A DNA stretch of 64,000 nucleotides from Candidatus Skiveiella danica. Its GTDB lineage: Bacteria > Pseudomonadota > Gammaproteobacteria > Burkholderiales > Burkholderiaceae_C. The stretch spans positions 62,001 to 126,000 of the forward strand of contig JADKHE010000002.1 in NCBI GenBank assembly GCA_016721925.1. Reading direction: 5' to 3'. The notes beneath the pieces are model-generated. The model ran no database searches, was not told the origin of the DNA, and saw only the letters and a list, made by a program, of their open reading frames with translations. The translations under genes and the position numbers were made by a program. Below, piece by piece: positions 42,285 through 51,690 of this stretch (position 1 is its first letter; each line of letters begins with the position of its first letter).

Positions 42285-43676
42285 ATGACCCAAGCCCGCA
42301 TCCGTACGCGTTTTGCCCCGTCGCCGACAGGCTTCATCCATCTGGGAAACATCCGCTCGGCGCTGTACCCCTGGGCTTTCGCCCGGGCCAACGGCGGCGA
42401 CTTCATCCTGCGTATCGAAGACACCGATCTGGAGCGGTCCAGCCAAGCCGCGGTGGACGTGATTCTTGAGGGCATGGCCTGGCTGGGCCTGGACCCCGAC
42501 GAAGGCCCCTTCTACCAGATGCAACGCATGGACCGCTACAAGGCGGTGCTGGCCGAACTGGTCGCCGCAGGGCAGGTCTATCCCTGCTACATGGGCATGG
42601 CGGAGCTCGACGCGTTGCGCGAACGCCAGATGGCTTCGAAAGAAAAACCTCGGTATGACGGCACCTGGCGCCCCGAACCGGGCAAGGTGCTACCGCCCGT
42701 GCCCGAAGGGGTCAAGCCCGTGCTGCGATTCCGCAATCCACAGGGTGGCGTGGTGGCCTGGGACGACAAGGTCAAGGGCCGCATCGAGATCAGCAACGAC
42801 GAACTCGACGACCTGGTGATCGCCCGTCCGGACGGCACGCCCACCTACAACTTCTGTGTGGTGGTGGACGACATCGACATGGCGATCACGCATGTGATCC
42901 GCGGCGATGACCACGTCAACAACACGCCGCGCCAGATCAACATCTTCCGCGCGCTGGGAAAGGAACCGCCCGTCTATGCCCACCTGCCGACGGTGCTGAA
43001 CGAGCAGGGCGAAAAGATGAGCAAGCGCAATGGCGCCAAGCCCGTGACCCAGTACCGTGACGAGGGCTATCTGCCCGACGCGATGGTGAACTACCTGGCG
43101 CGGCTGGGCTGGAGCCACGGCGATGACGAGATCTTCAGCCGGGCCCAGTTCCTGCAATGGTTCAGTCTGGATCACCTGGGCCGCAGCGCGGCGCAGTTCG
43201 ATGAGGCCAAGCTGCGCTGGGTCAATGCCCAGCACCTGAAGGCCACAGATGACGATACGCTGGCCGCGCTGGTCGCGGTGCAGCTGCGCGGGCGCGGCAT
43301 CGAGGCTGACGAGCGCCTGCCGCGCATCTGTGCGCTGTTCAAGGACCGTTGTGACACCACCGTCGTGCTGGCCCACTGGGCTGCGGCGTTCTATGTGGAC
43401 GTCACGCCCCATGCGGACGAGATGGCTCAGCACGTGACAGACGCAATCAAGCCTTCGCTGGCTTTGCTAGCGCAGAAGCTGGCGTCCTGCGCCTGGGAGA
43501 AGGCGGCGATTTCGGGTGCGATCAAAGAGGTTCTCGCGGCCGGGGGCCTCAAGATGCCGCAACTGGCGATGCCGGTACGTGTGCTGGTCATGGGGACTGC
43601 CCAGACGCCTTCGCTCGATGCGGTGCTGGAACTTGCCAGTCGCGAAAAAGTTGTGGCCTGTTTGCAGAAAGCGTGA
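42285..43676 (+). CDS. gltX: Glutamyl-tRNA synthetase
   Basis: The 463-residue class I synthetase has the HIGH-type motif in SPTGFIHLGNIRSAL and the KMSKR-type motif in GEKMSKRNGA. ATG 42285 begins TQARIRTRFAPSPTG, the standard N terminus; it lies seven bases after metZ. The tRNA-Glu gene that it serves lies 180 bases downstream. Confidence 0.97.
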   Translation: MTQARIRTRFAPSPTGFIHLGNIRSALYPWAFARANGGDFILRIEDTDLERSSQAAVDVILEGMAWLGLDPDEGPFYQMQRMDRYKAVLAELVAAGQVYPCYMGMAELDALRERQMASKEKPRYDGTWRPEPGKVLPPVPEGVKPVLRFRNPQGGVVAWDDKVKGRIEISNDELDDLVIARPDGTPTYNFCVVVDDIDMAITHVIRGDDHVNNTPRQINIFRALGKEPPVYAHLPTVLNEQGEKMSKRNGAKPVTQYRDEGYLPDAMVNYLARLGWSHGDDEIFSRAQFLQWFSLDHLGRSAAQFDEAKLRWVNAQHLKATDDDTLAALVAVQLRGRGIEADERLPRICALFKDRCDTTVVLAHWAAAFYVDVTPHADEMAQHVTDAIKPSLALLAQKLASCAWEKAAISGAIKEVLAAGGLKMPQLAMPVRVLVMGTAQTPSLDAVLELASREKVVACLQKA

Positions 43677-43752
43677 AAAGCAGTCTATAATTCAAGGCTT
43701 CGATACAAGCGAAGTTGCTGATTTGATTGCAGGTCGGCAGTGACGCAAGTGC

Positions 43753-43828
<76 letters not shown>

Positions 43829-43858
43829 CCACGTATCGACGGACAGATCCAAGGTTTT

Positions 43859-43934
43859 GACCCTATCGTCTAGAGGCCTAGGACATCACCCTTTCACGGT
43901 GAGTACCGGGGTTCGAATCCCCGTAGGGTCGCCA
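43859..43934 (+). tRNA. tRNA-Glu (anticodon TTC)
   Basis: The 76-base gene has acceptor stem GACCCTA / TAGGGTC, anticodon loop CTTTCAC, T arm CGGGGTTCGAATCCCCG and encoded CCA. It lies 30 bases after tRNA-Ala. Confidence 0.95.
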
Positions 43935-43979
43935 AGTTTGTAGCACTTGGCCATCGAAAGATGGCGAAGCTATCTACCA

Positions 43980-44056
43980 GGAGTGGTAGTTCAGTTGGTT
44001 AGAATACCGGCCTGTCACGCCGGGGGTCGCGGGTTCGAGTCCCGTCCACTCCGCCA
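43980..44056 (+). tRNA. tRNA-Asp (anticodon GTC)
   Basis: The 77-base gene has acceptor stem GGAGTGG / CCACTCC, anticodon GTC in loop CTGTCAC, T arm CGGGTTCGAGTCCCG and encoded CCA. A weak hairpin (AAAACC / GGTTTT, 44061-44081) follows it. Confidence 0.95.
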
Positions 44057-44179
44057 AATCAAAACCCTAAGGTGCGGTTTTTCGTTGGGGGAATTCCCAT
44101 CCCAACTGGGAGGCGGCGACCCCTCAGCCGCGCTGGCGTAAACCGCTGTGCCACGTCCAAATTAGGCGTTGAGCACGAC

Positions 44180-44277
<98 letters not shown>

Positions 44278-44348
44278 TTGAGGAGCTCTGCGCAAGGCCT
44301 TCTTCAGTGCGCTTTCCCTTTCGCGGCGCTCCTGTACTGGGTCACAAG

Positions 44349-44382
44349 AAGCCCCAAACAGTTGATCTGTTTGGGGCTTTTT
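44349..44382 (+). terminator. Strong rho-independent terminator after the tRNA cluster
   Basis: A 13-bp perfect stem (AAGCCCCAAACAG / CTGTTTGGGGCTT) with a 5-base loop is followed by further T residues. It would end the gltX-tRNA transcript, or any transcript entering from the left. Confidence 0.88.
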
Positions 44383-44502
44383 CATTTTCAGGACCGTCCT
44401 GACTCAGCCTCCAGAACCAATTTGTCCTTGCGCACCGGCAGGCTTGGGCGTGCTTCCCGGTGCCGCGACCGACCAGCTTCGCTTGCCAGCCGGGAAGGGC
44501 CT

Positions 44503-45492
44503 TCACGGCACCAGCACAGCCGCGCCATCGATGGCGCCGGTGCGCAGGGCCGCCATGGCGTCATTGGCGCGGTCCAGGGCGAACGGCGCCACATGGGTCG
44601 TGACCGGGTGTTGTGCGATCAGTGAGAAGAAGAGTTCGCCGTCTTCGCGGGTCAGGTTGGCCACCGAGCGGATGCTGCGCTCGCCCCAGAGCAGGCCGTA
44701 AGGGAATGAAGGGATGTCGCTCATGTGGATGCCAGCGCAGACGACGACACCGCCCTTGCGGGTGGTGCGCAGTGCGGCCGGCACCAGCGAGCCAACGGGC
44801 GCGAAGATCAGCGCGGCATCGAGTTCGGCCGGCGCGGGCGCATCGGACGGCCCGGCCCAGCAGGCGCCCAGCTTCCTTGCGAACTCGGCGCTTTGGCGAT
44901 CGCCGCGGCGCACGAACGCGTACACCTGCTGCCCTTGCGACACCGCGACCTGGCAGATGATGTGCGCGGCCGCGCCAAAGCCATAAAGGCCCAGTTTCAT
45001 CTGTCCCAAGACGCCGGACAAACGGTAGGCCCGGTATCCGATCAGTCCCGCGCAGAGCAGCGGCGCCGCATGAACGTCATCGTAGGCATCCGGCAGCGCG
45101 AAGCAAAAGCGTGCATCGGCCAGCGCGTACTCGGCGAAACCCCCGTTGCGGTCGTAGCCGGTGAACACCGGGGTGTCGCAAAGGTTTTCATGCTGAGCGG
45201 CGCAATAGGCGCAATGCCCGCAGGTGCCGCCCAGCCAGGGGATGCCGACACGGTCGCCGACGCGGAACCGGGTCACGGCCGACCCGAGCGCCACCACGCG
45301 GCCCACAACTTCGTGTCCGGGAACCATGCCGGGCTTGTGAGCGGGCAACTCACCGTCCAGGATGTGCAGGTCGGTGCGGCAGACGCCGCAGGCCAGCACT
45401 TTCAACAGCACATCGTGGGCGGCCGGCTCTGGCACAGCCAGATGGCCCAGTTTCAGGGGCTGCCCCGGCGCGTCCAGCATCATGGCTCGCAT
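44503..45492 (-). CDS. Zinc-dependent alcohol dehydrogenase family protein
   Basis: The 329-residue MDR-family oxidoreductase has the catalytic zinc ligands in CGVCRTDLH and PGHEVVG, and the structural zinc cysteines in GTCGHCAYCAAQHENLC. The cofactor domain has GLYGFGAAAH. It resembles the alcohol-dehydrogenase group with short C termini (TIGR02822-like). The substrate is unknown. It stands alone between the tRNA cluster terminator and the repair operon. Confidence 0.9.
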   Translation of the reverse strand: MRAMMLDAPGQPLKLGHLAVPEPAAHDVLLKVLACGVCRTDLHILDGELPAHKPGMVPGHEVVGRVVALGSAVTRFRVGDRVGIPWLGGTCGHCAYCAAQHENLCDTPVFTGYDRNGGFAEYALADARFCFALPDAYDDVHAAPLLCAGLIGYRAYRLSGVLGQMKLGLYGFGAAAHIICQVAVSQGQQVYAFVRRGDRQSAEFARKLGACWAGPSDAPAPAELDAALIFAPVGSLVPAALRTTRKGGVVVCAGIHMSDIPSFPYGLLWGERSIRSVANLTREDGELFFSLIAQHPVTTHVAPFALDRANDAMAALRTGAIDGAAVLVP

Positions 45493-45678
45493 GCGGCGGT
45501 CCTTTCTTCATGTCGGCGCAGAGTGCCTGCCGAGCCTGCGCTCGTTCGATGTACGACGCTGACGAATGTGCCTGAATCCGGGCGGGCCGACTTTGCGCGT
45601 CCGCAAGGCTTCGCGATTCTGGCGCGCGGACCTTGGGTGGCAGCAGAACCCGCAGCCATCCGTGTTTGGGACCGGACC

Positions 45679-46602
45679 TTAGCGCCACAGGCGCAGAAGC
45701 CCGGTGGACAAGGAGGTGCCCAGCAGGATGATGACGCCGCAGCCGATCATCCAGGGCGTGATGGCCTCACTGAGGAAGACGCTGCCGTAGAAAAGGGCGA
45801 ACACCGGCACGACGAAGGTCACGGTGAGCGAGCGAGCCGGACCGGCGGCTTCGATCAGGCGGAAATACAGAACGTAGGCCACGCCCGTGCAGAGCACGCC
45901 GACCACGAGCAGGGCCAGCCAGGCGGTCAGACTTGGCGTACGAGCGGGCCAAAAGAAAAGAGTCGGCAGCGCCAGACCCAGCGTGGCACCGATCTGGCTG
46001 CCTGTGGCGGTGACCAGAGATGGCAGCCCACCGAGGTAGCGCTTGGTGTAGCTGGCCGAGATGCCGTAGCACAGCGTGGCCAGCAGGCAGGCCGCGATGC
46101 CCAGGGCGGGCCCCCAGGTGTCCAGCAGGCCGGCTGCGGCTCCGGCCGGGCCGGCTTTGACACCGGCCTTGTCGGAGGCCAGCAGAGCGACGCCGGCGAA
46201 GCCGATGACCAGACCCAGGATCCGGGAGGCATCCGGTCGATCCTTGAGCCAGGCCCAGGCCACCAGGGCCCCGAACAAGGGCACGGTGGCGTTGAGGATG
46301 GCCGACAGTCCGGTGGTCAGATACAGCAGGGCAAAGGCAAAGCAGGCAAAAGGAAGGCCCGAGTTCAGCAACCCGACCAGAAATACCGCCTTCCAATGCT
46401 GGCGCAACTCGCGGCCGTGGCCCCGCATCAGCAACAGCGGCAGCAGGAACAGCGAGGCGATGGCGACGCGCACGCCCGCGGTCGGCAGCGCACCAAATTC
46501 CACCACAGCCAGCCGGGTGAACAGGAAGGATGAGCCCCAGATGGCCGCCAGCAGCACGAATTCGGCGAACCACGGGCGGGTGGCAGGGGGCGACCCGCTC
46601 AC
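45679..46602 (-). CDS. EamA/DMT-superfamily transporter
   Basis: The 307-residue inner-membrane protein has ten hydrophobic segments in two EamA repeats (FVLLAAIWGSSFLFTRLAV and LGIAACLLATLCYGISASY start them). The substrate is unknown; the family exports small metabolites. GTG 46602 overlaps the ogt stop (GTGA), so it is co-translated with the repair genes alkA and ogt; whether that is functional or only positional is unclear. Reading further upstream in frame runs antisense-like through ogt and is rejected. Confidence 0.88.
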   Translation of the reverse strand: MSGSPPATRPWFAEFVLLAAIWGSSFLFTRLAVVEFGALPTAGVRVAIASLFLLPLLLMRGHGRELRQHWKAVFLVGLLNSGLPFACFAFALLYLTTGLSAILNATVPLFGALVAWAWLKDRPDASRILGLVIGFAGVALLASDKAGVKAGPAGAAAGLLDTWGPALGIAACLLATLCYGISASYTKRYLGGLPSLVTATGSQIGATLGLALPTLFFWPARTPSLTAWLALLVVGVLCTGVAYVLYFRLIEAAGPARSLTVTFVVPVFALFYGSVFLSEAITPWMIGCGVIILLGTSLSTGLLRLWR

Positions 46603-47099
46603 AGGACGCCTTCGATGCGCAGCAGCGCGGTCTTGCGATCGAGCCCGCCGGCATAGCCGGTCAGCGAGCCGTCGGCCCCGATCACCCGGTGGCAGGGAAC
46701 GATGATGCCGATCGGGTTGCGCCCGACAGCGGCGCCCAAGGCCCGCACGGCCTTCGGTCGGCCGATGCGCGTGGCGAGGGTGCCATAGCTGGTGGTCTGG
46801 CCGAAGGGGATGGCGAGCAGCGCCTGCCATACGGCCTGCTGGAACGCCGTTCCGTGGCTCAGGTCCAGCGCAAGCCCGAAGGCATTGCGCCGCCCGGAAA
46901 AATAGTCGGCGAGCTGTGCGGCGGCCTGCCGCAACACGGGATGGTCGGGTGCCAGCGCCCAGGCGGCGGTGTCGGGCGTGTCGCGTTGCCCCCTCACGAA
47001 CCAGGCGCCGGCCAGGCCGACGGCCGAGGTGGCCAGCAGCATCGGCCCCAGGGGGCTGTCGATACGGCTGCAAACGAGTGAATCAGGGTGTTTCATCAT
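46599..47099 (-). CDS. ogt: Methylated-DNA--protein-cysteine methyltransferase
   Basis: The 166-residue suicide enzyme removes methyl groups from O6-methylguanine. The active-site motif is IIVPCHRVIGADGSLTGYAGG, and the helix-turn-helix is FGQTTSYGTLATRIGRPKAVRALG. I prefer ATG 47099 (MMKHPD), eight bases after GAAGG; an upstream ATG at 47132 lies inside alkA. It is the middle gene of the alkA-ogt-EamA operon and supplies the methyltransferase that the Ada-type fusion upstream lacks. Confidence 0.93.
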   Translation of the reverse strand: MMKHPDSLVCSRIDSPLGPMLLATSAVGLAGAWFVRGQRDTPDTAAWALAPDHPVLRQAAAQLADYFSGRRNAFGLALDLSHGTAFQQAVWQALLAIPFGQTTSYGTLATRIGRPKAVRALGAAVGRNPIGIIVPCHRVIGADGSLTGYAGGLDRKTALLRIEGVL

Positions 47100-47109
47100 C
47101 AAAATGCCT

Positions 47110-48669
47110 TCATCCCAGCGTCGGCTGGTCATAGTTTGCTATGGAAATAGTATTTTCATTGGCATCGGGTGTGGGCCCCCGGTGCCAGGCGCGCACCACG
47201 GCATAGCTGCGCCAGGGCCGCCAGGCCTGCGACGCCTGCTCCGCTTCGCGCGCCGAATCGACACCGAGCGCCTTTTGCAGGGCGATGTCGCCCGCAGGGA
47301 AGGCGTCCGGCCAGCGAAGCGCGCGCATGGCCATGTATTGCGCGGTCCAGTCGCCAATCCCGGGCAGGGCCTTCAATGCGGCCAGGGTTGCGGGCACGTC
47401 GGCGTTGGCGTCCAGGGTCAGCCCTTGTTCGGCCACCGCCTTGGCCAGCGCCACGATGGCCCCCTGGCGCTGGCGCACGATGCCGAGCTGCCCCAGCGCG
47501 TCGCCACTGGCTTGGGCCAGCACCTCGGCTGAAGGAAACAGGCGGCTGAGTGCTGGCCATGGCGTCGGCAACGGTTCGCCGAAGCGCTCCACCAGACGTT
47601 GGCACAAGGTGCGCGCCGCGGCCACGGTGACCTGTTGACCCAGGATGGCCCGAACGCCCAGCTCGAACCCGTCCAGGCAGCCGGGCACCCGCAGGCCGGC
47701 CAGATCGCCGCCGGGCGCACCCGCTGCGTTCCGTGTCTCGGGCGACAGGCAAGCCTGGATCACGGCAGGGTCCGCGTCCAGGTCGAGCCAGGCGCGCACC
47801 CTCGAAATCACCAGCGGCAGCACCTCACCGAGCGAGTCGCTGACCTGCAGCAGCACAGCCGGTCGAGTGCAGTCGAAACGAGCCGTCAGCCAGCCGGTAT
47901 GGCTGCGTCCGCCCGTTCGAAGGCGCAGCGTGCGCCCCAGCAGCGCATCGGAGGTGGCACCGGTCGCGAACTCCACGCTCTCGATGCTGCGCCGGGCCAG
48001 AAAACTGAACAGGGCGCCCACATCGTAAGGAGGCCGGTATCCCAGGCGGACCGTCACGCCCTGGCCCTCATGGGTGCGGCCTTCCCGGCGCAAGGCGGTC
48101 GGGTTCAGGCCGTAGTGCGCGGTAAACGCCGCATTGAAGCGCCGCAACGAACCGAAGCCGCTGGCCAGCGCGACGCGGGTGACCGGCAGGGCGGTGTCGG
48201 TCAGCAGCTGTTTGGCCGTCAGCAGCCGGCGGGTCTGCAGGTACTGGAGTGGCGACACCCCGAACTGGGCCTCGAAGATGCGTCGCAGGTGGCGGTCGCT
48301 CACGCCCAGGCGCGCGGCCAGCGCTGTCATGGGCGGTGTGGCATCGGACCAGGCCGCCGGATCGTCCAGCAACCGCGCCGCCTGGCGCGCCAGCATGCCC
48401 GATGCATCGTGGGTGGACCAGGTGGCCGGGCCGGGCGCCAGTTCGGGCCGGCAGCGCAGGCAGGGCCGGAAGCCCGCCTGCTCGGCCTGCGCCGCCAGGG
48501 TGAAGAAACGGCAGTTCTCGCGGCGCGGGACGCGAACCCGGCACACCGGTCGGCAATAGATACCGGTGGACGTGACACCCGTGAAGAAGCTGCCGTCGAA
48601 GCGCGCGTCGTGCGCTTTCAGCGCCAGGTAACGCGCATCATCGGCGGGGTCGACGGCAGGGTGGTTCAT
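47110..48669 (-). CDS. alkA: Ada-type zinc domain / AraC HTH / AlkA glycosylase fusion
   Basis: The 519-residue multidomain protein has three parts. The Ada methyl-phosphotriester domain carries zinc cysteines in GIYCRPVCRVRVPR and GFRPCLRCRPE. An AraC-type helix-turn-helix covers roughly residues 85-190 (LAARLGVSDRHLRRIFEAQFGVSPLQYLQ with gaps). An AlkA-type 3-methyladenine DNA glycosylase follows, with the HhH-GPD region LKALPGIGDWTAQYMAMRAL. It senses alkylation and repairs alkylated bases, and probably activates its own operon. The last residues (DQPTLG) come from a dispersed repeat. Confidence 0.92.
   Translation of the reverse strand: MNHPAVDPADDARYLALKAHDARFDGSFFTGVTSTGIYCRPVCRVRVPRRENCRFFTLAAQAEQAGFRPCLRCRPELAPGPATWSTHDASGMLARQAARLLDDPAAWSDATPPMTALAARLGVSDRHLRRIFEAQFGVSPLQYLQTRRLLTAKQLLTDTALPVTRVALASGFGSLRRFNAAFTAHYGLNPTALRREGRTHEGQGVTVRLGYRPPYDVGALFSFLARRSIESVEFATGATSDALLGRTLRLRTGGRSHTGWLTARFDCTRPAVLLQVSDSLGEVLPLVISRVRAWLDLDADPAVIQACLSPETRNAAGAPGGDLAGLRVPGCLDGFELGVRAILGQQVTVAAARTLCQRLVERFGEPLPTPWPALSRLFPSAEVLAQASGDALGQLGIVRQRQGAIVALAKAVAEQGLTLDANADVPATLAALKALPGIGDWTAQYMAMRALRWPDAFPAGDIALQKALGVDSAREAEQASQAWRPWRSYAVVRAWHRGPTPDANENTISIANYDQPTLG
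47111..47142 (-). repeat. Dispersed 32-bp repeat, copy 5 (3' end of alkA)
   Basis: On the minus strand: ATAGC, six bases, TGACC, AGCCG, ACGCTGGGATG. It encodes the last codons of alkA and part of its stop codon. Its tail (AAGGCATTTTG) carries the probable ribosome site of ogt. Confidence 0.75.
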
Positions 48670-48783
48670 GCGGTCGATCGTACACGCGCCGTTGGCCCGG
48701 GCTGGCCGTTTCCGGACATCTGCAGACCCGTGGGCCGGCCTACAATCTCCACGGACACCATCACCATTTCAGGGAATCTCACC

Positions 48784-50217
48784 ATGCAGCTGGCACCTTC
48801 CATCTTCAAGGCATACGACATTCGCGGCGTCGTGCCGTCCACCGTGGACGAAGCGGTGGCCGAAGGCATCGGCCGGGCATTTGGCACGATCGCCCGCAAG
48901 GAGGGCGAAACCACTGTGGCGGTAGGCCGCGATGGACGCCTGAGCGGCCCCTCCCTGAGCGGGGCATTGATGCGCGGGCTGGTCGCTGCGGGCCTGGAAG
49001 TGATCGACGTCGGCATGGTGACGACGCCGATGCTCTACTTTGCCGCCAACACGTTGTGCACCAGTGGCATCCAGGTCACGGGCAGCCACAACCCGAAGGA
49101 CTACAACGGCTTCAAGATGGTGATGCGCGGGCGCGCCATCTACGGGGACGAAATCCAGGCGATCCACGCCATGATGGTGAACGAGACCTGGGTGCTGCAG
49201 GACGGCGGCTCGGTGCGCCATGTGGACGTGCTGGCGGCCTACCGCGAGCGCATCGTGGGCGACATCAAGCTGGCGCGCCCGATGAAGATCGTGGTCGATT
49301 CGGGCAACGGCATCGCCGGGGCGTCGGCGCCGGCCATCCTGCGCGCCATTGGCTGCGAGGTGATCGAGCTGTTCAGCGAGGTCGATGGCAACTTTCCCAA
49401 CCACCATCCGGACCCGAGCAAGCCCGAGAACCTGCGCGACCTGATCCAGGCGCTGCGCGACACCGGGGCCGAACTGGGCCTGGCCTTCGACGGCGACGGC
49501 GACCGCCTGGGCATCGTGACCCGCGAGGGCAACAACATCTATCCCGACCGGCAGATGATGCTGTTTGCCCGCGATGTGCTCACGCGCGTGCCGGGCGGCA
49601 CCATCCTGTTCGACGTGAAATGCTCGCAGCGGCTGGCGCCGGCGATCGAGGCCGCCGGTGGCGTGGCCCTCATGTACAAGACCGGCCATTCGCTGATCAA
49701 GGCGAAGATGAAAGCCATCGAGGCCGAAGGCAAGGCGGCGCCGCTGGGCGGCGAGATGAGCGGGCACATCTTCTTCAAGGAGCGCTGGTACGGCTTTGAC
49801 GACGGCACCTACGCCGGTTGCCGCCTGCTGGAAATCGTGAGCCGCAGCCCGGATGCCAGCGCCGTGCTCGACAGCCTTCCCACCAGCTTTTCCACGCCCG
49901 AGCTCAACGTGCGATGCGCCGAGGGCGAGCCGCACAGGGTCACCGACGCCTTGCAGAAGGTCGCGGCCGGGGCGCTGGCCGCAGCCGCCACGGCGCAGGG
50001 ACGCGACCCGGCGCTGGCGCACATCAATACCATCGACGGTCTGCGCGTGGACTGGCCCGATGGGTTCGGGCTGGTGCGCGGATCCAACACCACGCCGGTG
50101 CTGGTGCTGCGCTTTGAAGGCCACACGCAGGAAGCGATGCACCGCATCGAAGCTGACATGCTGGCCCTGCTGCGCAGCGTGAAGCCCGACGCGACCATCG
50201 AAGCGGCGGCGCACTGA
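48784..50217 (+). CDS. Phosphomannomutase / phosphoglucomutase
   Basis: The 477-residue enzyme of the alpha-D-phosphohexomutase family interconverts hexose-1- and 6-phosphates for surface polysaccharide or LPS precursors. The phosphoserine loop is VTGSHNPKDYNG (about residues 97-108), the metal loop is AFDGDGDRLGIV, the sugar loop is GGEMSGHIFF, and the phosphate-binding end is VRGSNTTPVLVLRFEG. It is like AlgC/ManB. ATG 48784 is supported by the conserved SIFKAYDIRG; the frame is open upstream only as a shadow of alkA. It is followed by waaA. Confidence 0.93.
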   Translation: MQLAPSIFKAYDIRGVVPSTVDEAVAEGIGRAFGTIARKEGETTVAVGRDGRLSGPSLSGALMRGLVAAGLEVIDVGMVTTPMLYFAANTLCTSGIQVTGSHNPKDYNGFKMVMRGRAIYGDEIQAIHAMMVNETWVLQDGGSVRHVDVLAAYRERIVGDIKLARPMKIVVDSGNGIAGASAPAILRAIGCEVIELFSEVDGNFPNHHPDPSKPENLRDLIQALRDTGAELGLAFDGDGDRLGIVTREGNNIYPDRQMMLFARDVLTRVPGGTILFDVKCSQRLAPAIEAAGGVALMYKTGHSLIKAKMKAIEAEGKAAPLGGEMSGHIFFKERWYGFDDGTYAGCRLLEIVSRSPDASAVLDSLPTSFSTPELNVRCAEGEPHRVTDALQKVAAGALAAAATAQGRDPALAHINTIDGLRVDWPDGFGLVRGSNTTPVLVLRFEGHTQEAMHRIEADMLALLRSVKPDATIEAAAH

Positions 50218-50251
50218 GCGCTGGCTGAAGCGCGGGCCCCGCTTGCCGACC

Positions 50252-51625
50252 ATGGTCCGCGCGCTGTATTCCTTCCTCACCTGGCTGATCCAGCCCCTGC
50301 TGCGGCGCAAGCTGGCGCGCCGGGCGGTGGCCGAACCGGGCTACGCGGTGGCCGTGGAAGAGCGTTTCGGTCACTACACCGTGCCGCCGGATCAGGGGCG
50401 CGTCTGGATTCACGCGGTCTCGCTCGGCGAGACACGGGCAGCGGCGATTCTGCTGGCGCGACTGCGCGAGCAGATGCCGGGGCTGCGCCTGCTGCTGACG
50501 AACGGCACCGCCACGGGACGCGCCGAAGGTGAAAAGCTGCTGCGCCCGGGCGACGTGCAGGTCTGGCAGCCGTGGGACACGCCCGGTGCCGTGGCGCGGT
50601 TTCTGGATCACTTCCAGCCGGGCATCGGCATCCTGATGGAAACCGAGGTCTGGCCCAACCTGACGGCGGCGTGCGCGGCGCGCGGCGTGCCGCTGGTGCT
50701 GGCCAACGCGCGGCTGAACGAGCGCTCGTTCGTCAAGACACTGCGCCTGGACGGGCTCGCGCGCCCGGCGTATCGGGCGCTGGCGGCGGTGTGGGCGCAG
50801 ACCGAAGGCGATGCAGCCCGACTTCGGGCACTGGGTGCGCCCGTGCAAGGCGTCTTTGGCAACCTGAAATTCGATGCCACGCCCGACCCGATGCAGCGGG
50901 AACAAGGCAGGATCTGGCGCACGGCGCTCGGACGACCGGTGATTCTTCTGGCCAGCAGCCGCGAAGGCGAGGAAGAGCTTCTTCTGAAGGAAATAAAAGC
51001 ATTTCCCAGCGCGGAAAGGTCAAGGTTTGCTATCAATAGAGGACTGAATCAAAGCGCGCCGGGTGTCCAGTGGCTGATCGTGCCCCGCCATCCGCAGCGT
51101 TTTGACGAAGTGGCCGCACTGATCGGGCGGCACGGTTTCCCGGTTTCCCGGCGCAGTACCTGGGGTGCGATGCCGCCCGCCGCGACTTTGGATGCGGCGT
51201 CCGGCGTCATGGATGCCACCGCCATCGACACCGCGACGCTGGAGGACAGGCCATCGATCTGGCTCGGTGACTCCCTCGGCGAAATGGCGCTGTACTACAG
51301 CCTGAGCGATGTGGCGCTGCTGGGGGGCAGCTTTGCGCCCCTGGGTGGGCAAAACCTGATCGAGGCCGCCGCGTGTGGCTGTCCGGTCGTGATGGGGCCC
51401 CACACCTTCAATTTTGCGGAGGCGGCTGAACTTGCGCAGGCCGCTGGCGCCGCGCAATCGGTCTCGGACATGGAAGCGGGCTGCCGGGCCGCGCTGACCT
51501 GGGTGGCGGACCCTGTGCAGCAACGCGAACGGGCCGAAGCGGCCGAGGCGTTTGCGGCCGCGCACCGGGGCGCTGGCGAACGCACCGCGCGGGCCATCCA
51601 GGCCCTGATGGCCCAGCCGGATTGA
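50252..51625 (+). CDS. waaA: 3-deoxy-D-manno-octulosonic acid transferase
   Basis: WaaA (KdtA) attaches Kdo to lipid A at the inner membrane. The 457-residue protein begins with a membrane anchor (VRALYSFLTWLIQPLL), then VWIHAVSLGETRAAAILL, METEVWPNL, and the C-terminal GT-B domain with LLGGSFAPLGGQNLIEAAA. An extra segment near residues 250-265 (KAFPSAERSRFAINRGLNQ) is encoded by a dispersed repeat lying antisense. ATG 50252 is chosen; a TTG nine bases upstream is possible. Confidence 0.94.
   Translation: MVRALYSFLTWLIQPLLRRKLARRAVAEPGYAVAVEERFGHYTVPPDQGRVWIHAVSLGETRAAAILLARLREQMPGLRLLLTNGTATGRAEGEKLLRPGDVQVWQPWDTPGAVARFLDHFQPGIGILMETEVWPNLTAACAARGVPLVLANARLNERSFVKTLRLDGLARPAYRALAAVWAQTEGDAARLRALGAPVQGVFGNLKFDATPDPMQREQGRIWRTALGRPVILLASSREGEEELLLKEIKAFPSAERSRFAINRGLNQSAPGVQWLIVPRHPQRFDEVAALIGRHGFPVSRRSTWGAMPPAATLDAASGVMDATAIDTATLEDRPSIWLGDSLGEMALYYSLSDVALLGGSFAPLGGQNLIEAAACGCPVVMGPHTFNFAEAAELAQAAGAAQSVSDMEAGCRAALTWVADPVQQRERAEAAEAFAAAHRGAGERTARAIQALMAQPD
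51002..51033 (-). repeat. Dispersed 32-bp repeat, copy 6 (in waaA)
   Basis: On the minus strand: ATAGC, six bases, TGACC, TTTCC, GCGCTGGGAAA, followed by TGCTTTTATT. The flanks show the extended motif (CCTCTATTG before ATAGC). It sits between two conserved waaA segments and keeps the frame. Confidence 0.75.
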
Positions 51626-51643
51626 GCACGAACCAGTTGAACG

Positions 51644-51669
51644 AAAAAAAGCCGGGACGTGCCCGGCTT
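51644..51669. terminator. Bidirectional terminator between waaA and tolC
   Basis: GCCGGG and CCCGGC pair around ACGTG; seven A precede the stem. It fits tolC on the minus strand best (T7 tail) and can serve convergent waaA as well. Confidence 0.8.
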
Positions 51670-51690
51670 GGTGCAGACGCTGTCGCTGGC

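Noticed and set aside
43440..43480. Possible eighth copy of the dispersed repeat in gltX
   Set aside because: It contains a TAGC and a similar A/T pattern, but the TGACC block and the GCTGGGAA block are not at the required spacing.
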